A DNA stretch of 40,642 nucleotides from Lysobacteraceae bacterium (GTDB taxonomy: Bacteria > Pseudomonadota > Gammaproteobacteria > Xanthomonadales > Ahniellaceae). Made by a program: the position numbers and the translations under genes. The notes below the pieces were generated by a model. The model did not search any database. It was not told the origin of the DNA and worked only from the letters and a program-made list of their open reading frames with translations. The stretch lies in the NCBI GenBank assembly GCA_021299185.1, contig JAJTHZ010000034.1, forward strand, positions 1-40,642, read 5' to 3'. This document shows positions 23,027-31,979 of the stretch, piece after piece; positions within the stretch are counted from its first letter, which is position 1, and the number at the start of each line of letters is the position of its first letter.

Positions 23027-24919
23027 ATGAACAAGACCATCCGCAATCCCCGTGGCCTGCCGACCCGCCGTGCGCTCGGCGCGGCGATCACGCTGGCGCT
23101 CGCCGGCCTCGCCGCCCCGGTCCACGCGATCGAGTTCGAGTTCGGCGACGGCTGGACCGGCAACCTCGACACCACCGTGTCCTATGGCGTGTCGATGCGC
23201 ATGCAGGACGCCGACAGCGCGCTGATCGGCAAGGCCAACCTCAACCCGACCACGTTCACGCTGAGCAACGCCGCCCAGCGCGTGGCGCCGGGTCGCTGGT
23301 CGGTCAACTCCGACGACGGCAACCTCAACTACGCCGACTCCGGGGACATCTTCTCCAACGCGTTCAAGATCACCTCCGAGTTGAGCCTCAACTACGAAGA
23401 CCGCTGGGGCGCCTTCGTCCGCGGCACGTATTTCTACGACTTCGAGAACGTCGACGCCGACTTCCTGTCCGATCTCGCCAAGGAGAAGGTCGGCAAGCGC
23501 GGTCGCATCCTCGACGCCTTCATCTTCAACAACACGGCGTTCGAGAACGGTTCCGAACTGAGCGTTCGGCTGGGCCAGCAGGTGGTGAGCTGGGGCGAGA
23601 GCACCTTCATCCAGAGCGGCATCAACGTCATCAACGCGGTCGATGTCTCGCAGCTGCGCGTGGCCGGCGCCGAGCTGAAGGAAGCCTTCCTGCCGAACAA
23701 CATGCTGTGGGGGTCGTTCACGTTCAACGAGAACCTCTCGCTGGAGGCCATGTACCTGCTCGAGTGGGAGCAGACCGAGCCCGAGCCGACCGGTTCGTAC
23801 TTCAGCACCAACGACATCGCGGCGCTGGGCGCGACCTACGCGATGCTGGGCTTCGGCACCTCGCCGCAGCCGGTGCGCAACCCGGAATTGTTCTACGACG
23901 TCTGCTACCGCGGCCTGCCGTCCGATGTCGCCGCGATCAACGCCAGCGCGCAGGTTCGTGCCGCGTCCTGCGGTGCGGCGATCGCGCGCCTGCCGGACGT
24001 CTACCCGGACGACCAGGGCCAGTACGGCATCGCGCTGCGCTACTTCTCGCCGGAACTCAACGACACCGAGTTCGGCCTGTTCTTCCTGAACTACCACAGC
24101 CGGCTGCCGTTCGTGTCGGGCTTCGCGGTGCCGACCGCGGTCGCGTCGACGGGTCGTTACTTCATCGAGTATCCGGAGGACATCCGCCTCTACGGCCTGT
24201 CGTTCAACACCACGCTGGGCGACACCGGGCTCGCGCTGCAGGGCGAGATCTCCTACCGCGACAACGTGCCGCTGCAGATCGACGACGTCGAGGTGCTGTT
24301 CAGCGCCCTGTCGCCGATCAACGCGCTGATCCCGCAGCCGGTGAACCGCTTCGTCAGCCAGTTGGGCCAGTTCCGTCCGGGCGAGTACATCCGCGGCTGG
24401 GAGCGCCACGAGGTCTCGCAGTGGCAGTTCACCCTGACCCGCACCTTCGCCAACGTGATGGGCGCCGACCAGATCGCGGCGGTCGGTGAGTTCGGCGGCA
24501 CCAAGGTGTGGGACCTGCCGGATCCCTCGGTGCTGCGCTACCAGGGCGACGGCACCGACACCGGCGGCGGCGCGGACTTCAACACCGGCGCGCTGCGCAA
24601 CCCGATCACCCAGGTCGAAGGCTTCCCGACGCCGTACTCGTGGGGCTACCGCCTCGCGCTGCGCGCCGACTACAACAGCCTGTTCGCCGGCGTGAACGTG
24701 TCGCCGCGCATCGCCTTCAACCACGACGTCAACGGCATCAGCCCGGGCCCGGGCGGCAACTTCATCGAAGGCCGCCGCAGCACCACGCTCGGCGTCGAGG
24801 CCAACTACCTCAACCAGTGGGTCGCCGACCTCAGCTACACCCGCTTCTACGGGGCAGGCATCCTCAACCTGGTGCGCGACCGCGACTTCATGTCGTTCAC
24901 CGTGCGGTACTCGTTCTGA
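23027..24919 (+). CDS. DUF1302 outer-membrane barrel protein
   Basis: A 630-residue protein with a signal peptide (about 1-36, ending VHA). The mature start IEFEFGDGWTGNLDTTVSYG, the motif LRLGQQVVSWGES-like (here VRLGQQVVSWGESTF), INAVDVSQLR, and a final Phe after alternating aromatic strands (FMSFTVRYSF) are typical of DUF1302 beta-barrels. Family members are found next to DUF1329 genes, as here (23 nt downstream), and are linked by context to uptake or export of hydrophobic compounds. The exact role is unknown. The tight spacing with the lipase gene suggests that lipase products, or the lipase itself, pass through this barrel (inference). Confidence 0.9.
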   Translation: MNKTIRNPRGLPTRRALGAAITLALAGLAAPVHAIEFEFGDGWTGNLDTTVSYGVSMRMQDADSALIGKANLNPTTFTLSNAAQRVAPGRWSVNSDDGNLNYADSGDIFSNAFKITSELSLNYEDRWGAFVRGTYFYDFENVDADFLSDLAKEKVGKRGRILDAFIFNNTAFENGSELSVRLGQQVVSWGESTFIQSGINVINAVDVSQLRVAGAELKEAFLPNNMLWGSFTFNENLSLEAMYLLEWEQTEPEPTGSYFSTNDIAALGATYAMLGFGTSPQPVRNPELFYDVCYRGLPSDVAAINASAQVRAASCGAAIARLPDVYPDDQGQYGIALRYFSPELNDTEFGLFFLNYHSRLPFVSGFAVPTAVASTGRYFIEYPEDIRLYGLSFNTTLGDTGLALQGEISYRDNVPLQIDDVEVLFSALSPINALIPQPVNRFVSQLGQFRPGEYIRGWERHEVSQWQFTLTRTFANVMGADQIAAVGEFGGTKVWDLPDPSVLRYQGDGTDTGGGADFNTGALRNPITQVEGFPTPYSWGYRLALRADYNSLFAGVNVSPRIAFNHDVNGISPGPGGNFIEGRRSTTLGVEANYLNQWVADLSYTRFYGAGILNLVRDRDFMSFTVRYSF

Positions 24920-24942
24920 TCCGATCCGGGAGGATTCGACTC

Positions 24943-26307
24943 ATGCGCATGCAGAAGACGGCCGCCATCGCGGGCTTCACCGCCCTGATGAGCCTGGCCC
25001 AGGGGGCCTTCGCGGCGGTGTCGGCCGAACAGGCCGCCCGGCTCGGCAACGAACTCACCCCGGTGGGTGCCGAAAAGGCGGGCAACGCCGACGGCACCAT
25101 TCCGGCCTGGGAAGGCGGCATCACGCGCCCGCCCGCGGGCTTCAAGGTCGGCATGTTCCATCCCGACCCGTTCCCGGGCGACCAGCCGCTGTTCACCATC
25201 ACCGCGGCCAACATGAACGACCACGCGTCCAAGCTCACCGAGGGCGCGAAGGCTCTGCTCAAGAAGTACCCGAACACGTACAAGATGCGGGTTTTCCCGA
25301 CCCGGCGTTCGGCGTCCTTCCCCGAGCGGACCTACGAGTACACCAAGAAGAACGCCACCACCTGCAAGCTGGTCGCCGACGGTGACGGCATCCAGAACTG
25401 CGCCGAGGGCATCCCGTTCCCGATCCCGCAGAACGCCTACGAGGTGATCTGGAACCACAAGCTGAAGTACAAGGGCGTCGCGGTGCAGCGCTGGGCCAAC
25501 CAGGTCGCGCCGACCGCTTCGGGCGCCTACAGCGTGGTCCGCCTGCGCGAGGAACTGCTGGGCCTCTACTACAAGCCCGGCAACACCACCGAGAACATCA
25601 ACAACGTCCTCATCTACTTCTTCCAGGTGGTCGAGGGCCCGGCGCGACTGGCCGGCAACGTGCTGCTGGTGCACGAGACCCTCAACCAGGCCGCCCAGGC
25701 GCGCCAGGCGTGGGTCTACAACCCCGGCCAGCGCCGCGTGCGCCGCGCCCCGAACGTCGCCTACGACAACCCGGGCACGGCCTCCGACGGCCTGCGCACC
25801 AACGACATGACCGACATGTTCAACGGTGCGATGGACCGCTTCGACTGGAAGCTGGTCGGCAAGAAGGAGATGTACGTCCCGTACAACTCGTACGAGGCGC
25901 ACTCCGACAAGACCAAGATCGCCGACCTGATCCGCCCCGGCCACCTGGACCCGGACAAGCTGCGCTACGAGCTGCACCGCGTGTGGGTGGTCGAGGCGAC
26001 GCGCAAGCCGGGCAAGCGCCACATCAACAGCCGCCGCACCTTCTACGTGGACGAAGACAGCTGGGGCATCCTGGCGCTCGACCACTACGACGGCCGTGGC
26101 CAGCTGTGGCGCGTGTCGGAGGCCCCGTCGATCAACTACTACGAGCAGCCGACCTTCTGGGCGACCATCGAGGTGCACCACGACCTGCAGTCGGGCCGCT
26201 ACATCGCCGGCCTGCTGGACAACGAGGAAAAGCCCTACGACTTCTCGTTCCAGACCTCGCCGGACGATTTCTCGCCGCAGTCGCTGCGCAAGCGCGGCAT
26301 CCGGTGA
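24943..26307 (+). CDS. DUF1329 family envelope protein
   Basis: A 454-residue protein; the ATG lies behind GGGAGG (24928-24933), and a second Met two codons on is also possible. The signal peptide is about 1-24 (ALMSLAQGAFA). The mature protein starts VSAEQAARLGNELTPVGAEK and GTIPAWEGG, then has VIWNHKLKYKG, VLLVHETLNQ, RRAPNVAYDNPGTASDGLRT and RRTFYVDEDSWG, all characteristic of DUF1329. The family has a LolA/LolB-like beta fold that could carry a lipid in the periplasm. It regularly pairs with DUF1302. The strong hairpin after it suggests that most transcripts stop here before the YCF48/RND genes. Confidence 0.92.
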   Translation: MRMQKTAAIAGFTALMSLAQGAFAAVSAEQAARLGNELTPVGAEKAGNADGTIPAWEGGITRPPAGFKVGMFHPDPFPGDQPLFTITAANMNDHASKLTEGAKALLKKYPNTYKMRVFPTRRSASFPERTYEYTKKNATTCKLVADGDGIQNCAEGIPFPIPQNAYEVIWNHKLKYKGVAVQRWANQVAPTASGAYSVVRLREELLGLYYKPGNTTENINNVLIYFFQVVEGPARLAGNVLLVHETLNQAAQARQAWVYNPGQRRVRRAPNVAYDNPGTASDGLRTNDMTDMFNGAMDRFDWKLVGKKEMYVPYNSYEAHSDKTKIADLIRPGHLDPDKLRYELHRVWVVEATRKPGKRHINSRRTFYVDEDSWGILALDHYDGRGQLWRVSEAPSINYYEQPTFWATIEVHHDLQSGRYIAGLLDNEEKPYDFSFQTSPDDFSPQSLRKRGIR

Positions 26308-26354
26308 TCGTCGCCGATTGACGATCGCCGCGTGATCCTGCGCTAGAGTCGGTA

Positions 26355-26392
26355 CCGCCCCGTCGGAGCGACCCTCCGGCGGGGCGGTTTCG
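26355..26392 (+). terminator. Strong hairpin terminator after DUF1329
   Basis: A 14-bp stem (26355-26368 with 26374-26387, one G-T pair) and a 5-nt loop, followed by TTTCGCTT. It lies in the 237-nt gap between 26307 and 26545, the longest gap in this gene set, and may be a partial rather than full stop. Nothing else is evident in the gap except the ribosome-binding site GGGAGGA at 26534. Confidence 0.7.
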
Positions 26393-26544
26393 CTTCCGGG
26401 ACCCGCGGGCGTGGGGGCGCCGGAGCGACGAAACATGCCACCCGGGCAACAGGGGCCGTCACCGCGCGCTGCGCGGTGCGGGCCGGGGTGTCCGGGCGGT
26501 CCGTCGGCGCGGGCAGGCGCCGTCAAGCCAGTCGGGAGGAACCG

Positions 26545-27663
26545 ATGCATTCCAGTTTCCGCAAACCACCCCTCGGCCTCGCCACCGGGCTCGCGCTCGC
26601 CGTCGCGGTCGCCGGCAGCGTCGCGATCGGCCAGCAGCAGGCGTCCACCGCCGCCGAGCCCGCGCCCGATCCGTCGACCCAGGTCGCCGAGGTCATGCCG
26701 CGCGCGACCCGTTCGCTGATCCTCGATCTGGCCAATGCGGCCGACCGCGCGATCGCGGTCGGCGAACGCGGCCACATCCTGGTCTCCGAATCACGTACCG
26801 ACTGGCGCCAGATCGAGGGCGTGCCGACGCGCGCGACCCTGACCGGCGTCGCCGCGGCGGGCAACAAGGCCTGGGCGGTCGGCCACGACGGCGTGATCCT
26901 GCACTCGCCGGACGGCGGGCTGACCTGGGTGCGCCAGCGCGTCGCGCCGTTCGATCCCGCCAGCGACGACCTGCACAACGGCTCGCCGCTGCTCGACGTG
27001 TTCTTCCTCGACGAGAACAACGGCTTCGCGCTCGGCGCCTATGCGCTGCTGCTGCGCACCAGCGACGGCGGCGCCACCTGGACCGACGTGCCGCTCGGAG
27101 CGCCGGCCGGCGACGAGCTCGCGCTCGACGAGGAAGTGGTCGAGGAAGACGACGAAAGCTGGGTGATGACAGACGAGGACGTGGCGATCGAGGAGGAGAG
27201 CGATCCCCACCTCAACGCGATGGCCCGGACCGGCGACGGTTCGCTGTTCATCGTCGCCGAGCGCGGCGCGGCCTTCCGCTCCACCGACGGTGGCGCCACC
27301 TGGCAGCGGCTGTCCCTGCCCTACGACGGTTCGATGTTCGGCGTGATCGGTTTCGAAGGCCGGCACGTGCTGGCCTACGGCCTGCGCGGCACCGTGCTCG
27401 AGAGCATGGACCTCGGCGACACCTGGACCGAACTCGAGTCCGGCACCGACCTGTCGCTGATGGGCGGCGCGGGCTGGGGCGACGGTGGCGCCGCGCTGGT
27501 CGGCGCCAACGGCGTGGTGCTGACCCGCGCCGGCGCCGGCGGCAACCTGCTCAAGCACACCCATCCCGACGCCGCGGTCCTGTCCAGCGCGCTCGCGCTG
27601 ACGCCCAACGGCACCCTCGTACTCGCCGGCGAGAACGGCGTGACGAGCTGGACCCCGAACTGA
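26545..27663 (+). CDS. YCF48/BNR beta-propeller-like exported protein
   Basis: A 372-residue protein starting behind GGGAGGA, with a signal segment (about 10-30). It has repeated blades with Asp-box-like motifs: HSPDGGLTW (120-128), RTSDGGATW (171-179), RSTDGGATW, and ESMDLGDTW, as in YCF48/HCF136-type propellers. Between blades lies an acidic insert (about 190-220, rich in Glu and Asp) not expected for the fold, possibly for cation or partner binding. It sits 21 nt before the RND gene; YCF48-like proteins are commonly encoded beside RND transporters of this kind and beside DUF1302/DUF1329. It probably assists assembly or function of the transporter in the periplasm (inference). Confidence 0.85.
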   Translation: MHSSFRKPPLGLATGLALAVAVAGSVAIGQQQASTAAEPAPDPSTQVAEVMPRATRSLILDLANAADRAIAVGERGHILVSESRTDWRQIEGVPTRATLTGVAAAGNKAWAVGHDGVILHSPDGGLTWVRQRVAPFDPASDDLHNGSPLLDVFFLDENNGFALGAYALLLRTSDGGATWTDVPLGAPAGDELALDEEVVEEDDESWVMTDEDVAIEEESDPHLNAMARTGDGSLFIVAERGAAFRSTDGGATWQRLSLPYDGSMFGVIGFEGRHVLAYGLRGTVLESMDLGDTWTELESGTDLSLMGGAGWGDGGAALVGANGVVLTRAGAGGNLLKHTHPDAAVLSSALALTPNGTLVLAGENGVTSWTPN

Positions 27664-27684
27664 GCGCGCACCGAGGATCACACC

Positions 27685-30288
27685 GTGGCCACCTCCAGCG
27701 GCAACTCCGATACCGCCTTCCACCGCGCCGCCGAACGCTTCGTGTTCGGCAACCGCGTCGCCATCCTCGTGGTGTTCGCCGCGATCACCGCGGTGATGCT
27801 GTTCTTCGCCGCGCAACTGCGCGTCGACGCGGGATTCAAGAAGCAGATCCCGCTCGACCACGAGTACATGAAGACCTTCCTCGACTGGGAGCGCGAGTTC
27901 GGCGGCGCCAACCGCGTCCTGGTCGCGGTCATGGACCGCGGCGGCAGCATGTTCCCCAAGGACGAATCGCCCGCCGAGCTCGAGCGGGCGACGAAGTTCT
28001 TCGGCACGGTGGAAAAGCTCACCAACGACATCATCGCCCTCGACGAGGTCGACGATTCGCGCGTGCGCTCGATCTTCACCCCCAACGTGCGGTTCGTCGA
28101 AGTGGTCGAGGACGGCTTCGCCGGCGGCAACGTCATCCCGCAGGAGTTCGTGCCCAACGCCGACGGCTTCAGCGCCACGTCCGACCTGTTCGACACCATC
28201 CGCGCCAACATGGTCAAGGCCAACGCGGTCGGCCGCTACGTGGCGAAGGACTTCTCCGGCGCCATGATCTGGGGCGAACTGGTGCCCGAGGGTGGCGCCG
28301 GCCAGCAGAAGCTCGACTACCAGAAGGTGGCCGGGCTGCTCGAGGACCTGCGCAAGAAGTACGAGACCGATCCCGAGGCCTGCCGTCGCTACGAGGCCGG
28401 CCAGCAGGCCCAGGGCACGGGCACCTGCGTGCACATCATCGGCTTCGCCAAGATGGTGGGCGACATCGCAGACGGCGCGCGGTCGGTGATCTACTTCTTC
28501 TTCCTCACGATCGCCTTCACCTGGTTGCTGCTGTTCCTGTACTCGACCTCGGTCAAGCTCGCCTCGCTGACCGTGTTCGCCGGCCTGATCTCGGTGGTGT
28601 GGATGCTCGGCGCCCTGCGCCTGATGGGCTTCGGCATCGACCCGATGAACATGCTCACGCCGTTCCTGATCTTCGCCATCGCGGTCAGCCACGGCGAGCA
28701 GATGATCAACCGCTTCCGCGGCGAGATCTTCTTCGGCGGGCTGGAGGATGGCACGGTGGCCGAACTGCGCACCCGCCGCGGCGTCGACTCGCTGGAAGCC
28801 GCCAAGCGCTCCTTCCGCCTGCTGCTGGTGCCGGGCGCGGTGGCGCTGATCGCCGGCTGTATCGGCTTCGCCACGATCCTGATCATCCCGATCCGGATCA
28901 TCTTCGAGCTGGCGATCACCGCCACCGTCGGCGTGGCGCTGACCATCCTGACCGACCTGATCCTGCTGCCGCTGCTGCTGTCGTACACCAAGTTGCGCAA
29001 CATGGATCGCAAGCGCGAGTACCGCCTGCGCCAGTTGACCCAGTTCGACAAGATCTGGGCCGCGCTGTCGCGACTGTCGCGACCGGTGCCGGCCGCGATC
29101 GTGATCGCGCTCGGCGCCGCCGGCTGGTTCTTCGCCGAGCGGCATGGCGACAAGGTGATGGTCGGCGACGCGCAGGAGGGCGTGGCGGAACTGCGTCCCG
29201 AGGCGCGCTACAACCAGGATGCCGGCCTGATCACCGACAAGTTCGCGCTCGGCGTCGACATCATCAACGTGATCGCCGAGGCCGCGCCGTCGGCGTGCAC
29301 GCAGAGCTTCCGCGCGATGGAGCTCATCGACCGGTTCTCCTGGCACATGTCCAACGTCGAGGGCGTGCAGCAGGTGATCAGCCTGCCGATGGCCGCCAAG
29401 ATCGTGAACGCCGGCTGGAACGAGGGCAACATCCGCTGGCGCGTGCTGCCGCGCGACAACGACCAGTTGCGCGTCGCCACCCAGGGCTTCGAGACCGACT
29501 CCGGCCTGCTCAACGACGACTGCAGCGCGATCCCGATCCTGATCTTCATGCAGGACCACCGCGCCGACACCATCGACCGCGTGGTTGCCGCGGTCAAGCA
29601 GTTCCGCGAGGACAACCACGCCTACGACGTGGCTTTCCGCGTGGAGATGGAGCAGGCCGTGGAGCGCGCCACCGCGGAAGGCGGCGACAATCCGATGATC
29701 GACAAGGCCAACCTGCGTCTGGCCACCGGCAATGTCGGCGTGATGGCCGCGATCAACGACAAGGTGCGCGAGGTCGAGGCGGTGATGCTCTACCTGCTCT
29801 ACGCCGCCGTGTTCGTGATGTGCCTGCTGTCCTTCCGCAGCCCGCTCGCCGCGGCCTGCATCGTGCTGCCGCTGATCCTGGTGACCGAACTCGGCCACTC
29901 GCTGATGGTGGAACTCGGCATCGGCATGAAGGTCAACACGCTGACCGTGGTCGCGCTCGGCGTCGGCATCGGCGTCGACTACGCGATCTACATCTTCGCC
30001 CGCATGAACGAGGCGATGCGCGCCGGCAAGACCCTGTCGGAGTCGTACTTCGTCGCCCTCAAGACCACCGGCATCGCGATCTTCTACACCGCGCTGACGC
30101 TGGCCGTGGGCGTGGCGATGTGGATCTTCTCCGACCTCAAGTTCCAGGCCGACATGGGCACCATGCTGACCTTCATGTTCGTGGTGAACATGATCGCCGC
30201 CATCGTGTTCCTGCCCGCGCTGTGCCGCTGGCTCATGCGTCCGATGGAAAAGGACGACTGGACGCCGCCGAAGGAGATCGCGGCCTGA
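27685..30288 (+). CDS. RND/MMPL superfamily transporter
   Basis: An 867-residue protein with a GTG start behind GAGGA. The topology is that of MmpL/HpnN-like RND proteins: TM1 at about 25-44, a periplasmic loop, a helix cluster at about 268-440 with FAIAVSHGEQMINRFRGE, a short basic cytoplasmic stretch (KLRNMDRKREYRLRQ), TM7, a second periplasmic loop, and a C-terminal cluster (about 700-855) with GVGIGVDYAIYIFARMNEA. The Asp in GVDYAIY is the kind of residue used for proton relay. No membrane-fusion or outer-membrane channel genes flank it, unlike drug-efflux RND systems. The partners appear to be the YCF48 protein and perhaps the DUF1302 barrel. Cargo is probably lipidic or hydrophobic; direction is unknown. 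Confidence 0.92.
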   Translation: MATSSGNSDTAFHRAAERFVFGNRVAILVVFAAITAVMLFFAAQLRVDAGFKKQIPLDHEYMKTFLDWEREFGGANRVLVAVMDRGGSMFPKDESPAELERATKFFGTVEKLTNDIIALDEVDDSRVRSIFTPNVRFVEVVEDGFAGGNVIPQEFVPNADGFSATSDLFDTIRANMVKANAVGRYVAKDFSGAMIWGELVPEGGAGQQKLDYQKVAGLLEDLRKKYETDPEACRRYEAGQQAQGTGTCVHIIGFAKMVGDIADGARSVIYFFFLTIAFTWLLLFLYSTSVKLASLTVFAGLISVVWMLGALRLMGFGIDPMNMLTPFLIFAIAVSHGEQMINRFRGEIFFGGLEDGTVAELRTRRGVDSLEAAKRSFRLLLVPGAVALIAGCIGFATILIIPIRIIFELAITATVGVALTILTDLILLPLLLSYTKLRNMDRKREYRLRQLTQFDKIWAALSRLSRPVPAAIVIALGAAGWFFAERHGDKVMVGDAQEGVAELRPEARYNQDAGLITDKFALGVDIINVIAEAAPSACTQSFRAMELIDRFSWHMSNVEGVQQVISLPMAAKIVNAGWNEGNIRWRVLPRDNDQLRVATQGFETDSGLLNDDCSAIPILIFMQDHRADTIDRVVAAVKQFREDNHAYDVAFRVEMEQAVERATAEGGDNPMIDKANLRLATGNVGVMAAINDKVREVEAVMLYLLYAAVFVMCLLSFRSPLAAACIVLPLILVTELGHSLMVELGIGMKVNTLTVVALGVGIGVDYAIYIFARMNEAMRAGKTLSESYFVALKTTGIAIFYTALTLAVGVAMWIFSDLKFQADMGTMLTFMFVVNMIAAIVFLPALCRWLMRPMEKDDWTPPKEIAA

Positions 30289-30297
30289 GGCGCTCGC

Positions 30298-30357
30298 CGC
30301 GCGCAAGCGCGCTCCTACGCGCGAGACCGCCCGTCGTAGGAGCTCGCTTGCGGGCGA
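30298..30357. repeat. 60-bp palindromic (REP-like) repeat, copy 1
   Basis: CGCAAGCGCGCTCCTAC and, inverted, GTAGGAGCTCGCTTGCG form a long stem. It starts 9 nt after the RND stop, between convergent genes, so it may act as a two-way terminator. GTAGGAGC-core palindromes are common in Xanthomonadales and Pseudomonas. Confidence 0.8.
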
Positions 30358-30398
30358 TCGCCCCCTCGGCGCCTGCGGCGAGGAGCGGTTGCCGCAGT

Positions 30399-30458
30399 CG
30401 CGCGCAAGCGCGCTCCTACGCGCGAGACCGCCCGTTGTAGGAGCCCGCTTGCGGGCGA
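30399..30458. repeat. 60-bp palindromic (REP-like) repeat, copy 2
   Basis: Same orientation as copy 1, 101 nt further on, differing at two positions. The 41 nt between copies hold a short CGGCGCCTGCGGCG-type hairpin. The rest of the gap to 30533 has no gene. Confidence 0.8.
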
Positions 30459-30532
30459 CCGGTACCTCGCCGCCGGCGGCAAGCACCTGCCACCGAATCG
30501 AGCGTCCCGCGACCCTGCGGTCGCGCCAGGCG

Positions 30533-31399
30533 CTACCGCCCGCGCGCCGGCAGCGCGCGCAGCGAGATCAGCAGCACGCCGCCGAGGACCATCGCCGCGC
30601 CCAGCCACAGACGCGGCCCGGGCTCGTCGCCCCAGACCATCACCCCGAGGCCGATCGCGAACATCGGCGCCATCAGCAGGTAGGGCGTGATCGTCGATAC
30701 CGGGTGCCGCTGTACCAGCCAGTACAGCAGGCCATGGCCCACCAGCGAAGCGACCAGCCCCGAGTACAGCACGCCGCCCCAGGCGCGCCAGTCGGCGGCG
30801 GCCAGCGCGGACACCTGCTCGCGCTCGAACAGCAGCGAGGCGACCAGCAGGAACGGGATGCCGATCACCGCGCTCCAGGCCTGCAGTTCGAAGGTGCCGA
30901 CGCCACGCATGCCGCGCATCAGGGTGGTGCCGAGCGCCAAGGTGAAGGCGGACACCAGGGTCAGCAGCAGGGCGGCCGGTGCATCCAGCACCAGCGGGTC
31001 GAAGCCCAGCACCAGCACGCCACCGAACGCCGCCACGATGCCCGCCACCACCCGCCGGGGAATGCGCTCGCCGAGCAGCCACACGGCGAGCAGGGCGCTC
31101 ATCGGGATGTAGCTCTGCAGCGCCACCGCGGTGGAACTGATGTCGCCCGCCACGCGCAGGGCCCAGAAATTGAGACCGAAGTGCAGCGCCCCGTTGAGCA
31201 GCGCCACCCAGGCCAGCCGGTGCCACTGGTCGCGCGGCAGCGGACGCAGGAAGGTGAACAGGCACGTCAGCACCACGCCCAGCCGCAACGCGGTGAACAG
31301 GAACGGCGGCAGTTGCTGCAGCGCCGCCGCGGCGGCCAGGAAATTGCCGCCCCAGGCGAGGCAGATCAAGAGCACCAGCCCGAAGTGCGCCAGCGGCAC
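30533..31399 (-). CDS. EamA/DMT family transporter
   Basis: A 288-residue, very hydrophobic protein starting at GTG. About ten membrane helices are arranged as two EamA halves (about 5-130 and 145-280). The first begins LLICLAWGGNFLAAAAALQQLPPFLF, typical of drug/metabolite transporters that export amino acids or other small metabolites. The second half has VASLVGHGLLYWLVQRHPVSTI, a frequent EamA pattern. The substrate cannot be read from sequence. It is last in a minus-strand run after the Mpo1-like gene (59 nt gap) and converges on the RND gene across the palindromic repeats. Confidence 0.9.
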   Translation of the reverse strand: MPLAHFGLVLLICLAWGGNFLAAAAALQQLPPFLFTALRLGVVLTCLFTFLRPLPRDQWHRLAWVALLNGALHFGLNFWALRVAGDISSTAVALQSYIPMSALLAVWLLGERIPRRVVAGIVAAFGGVLVLGFDPLVLDAPAALLLTLVSAFTLALGTTLMRGMRGVGTFELQAWSAVIGIPFLLVASLLFEREQVSALAAADWRAWGGVLYSGLVASLVGHGLLYWLVQRHPVSTITPYLLMAPMFAIGLGVMVWGDEPGPRLWLGAAMVLGGVLLISLRALPARGR

Positions 31400-31458
31400 G
31401 GCTCAGCCTGCGCCGCGTCCAGGCCGCCGCGGCGCGCGGACCGGTGGCACCCCGCCGC

Positions 31459-31965
31459 TCAGTACGCGATGCCGAGGCGACGCAGCGCCTTGGCCGTGAT
31501 CCACAGCGGGCCAACCAGCAGGTACACGAGGTCGGTGAAGAACGACGGCCGCTTGCCTTCGATGCGGTGGCCGATGAACTGGCCGATCCAGGCCAGCACG
31601 AAGACCAGGATCGCCAGCGACAGCAACTGCGTCGCGCCGAGCCATCCGTAAAGCACGTGCGTGATCGCGCCCAGCACGACGAACACCGCCACCATCGCCA
31701 GCCCCAGCGGGCGCGACAGCCGCAGGTACCAGCCGAGCGCGCCGACCATCGCCAGCGCCGCCCACAGTCCCGGCTCGCCGATCCCCGGTGGCACCGGGAT
31801 CACCCAGAAGAACGCCACCACCGTCCACACGATCAGCGGCACGCACACATGGTGCAGCAGGATGTTGGTCGGGTGCCGGTGGTCCTCGCTGTAGTTGCCG
31901 AGCCAGCGGTCGACCGCGCGACGGGTGTCGACGGGTGCATCGTGCAGCGGATCGGTGGTCGCCAT
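31459..31965 (-). CDS. Mpo1-like (DUF962) membrane protein
   Basis: A 168-residue protein starting at an ATG 14 nt after the purC stop. It shows the DUF962 signature near the N-terminus: YSEDHRHPTNILLHHVCVP with His29, His31, His38 and His39, and a second His after the last helices (QFIGHRIEGKRP). About four membrane helices lie between. Yeast Mpo1 is an Fe(II) dioxygenase that removes one carbon from 2-hydroxy fatty acids using such histidines. The bacterial members are less studied, so the reaction is inferred. Coupling with purC is probably positional only. Confidence 0.85.
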   Translation of the reverse strand: MATTDPLHDAPVDTRRAVDRWLGNYSEDHRHPTNILLHHVCVPLIVWTVVAFFWVIPVPPGIGEPGLWAALAMVGALGWYLRLSRPLGLAMVAVFVVLGAITHVLYGWLGATQLLSLAILVFVLAWIGQFIGHRIEGKRPSFFTDLVYLLVGPLWITAKALRRLGIAY

Positions 31966-31979
31966 GCGGGTCCCCTTGC

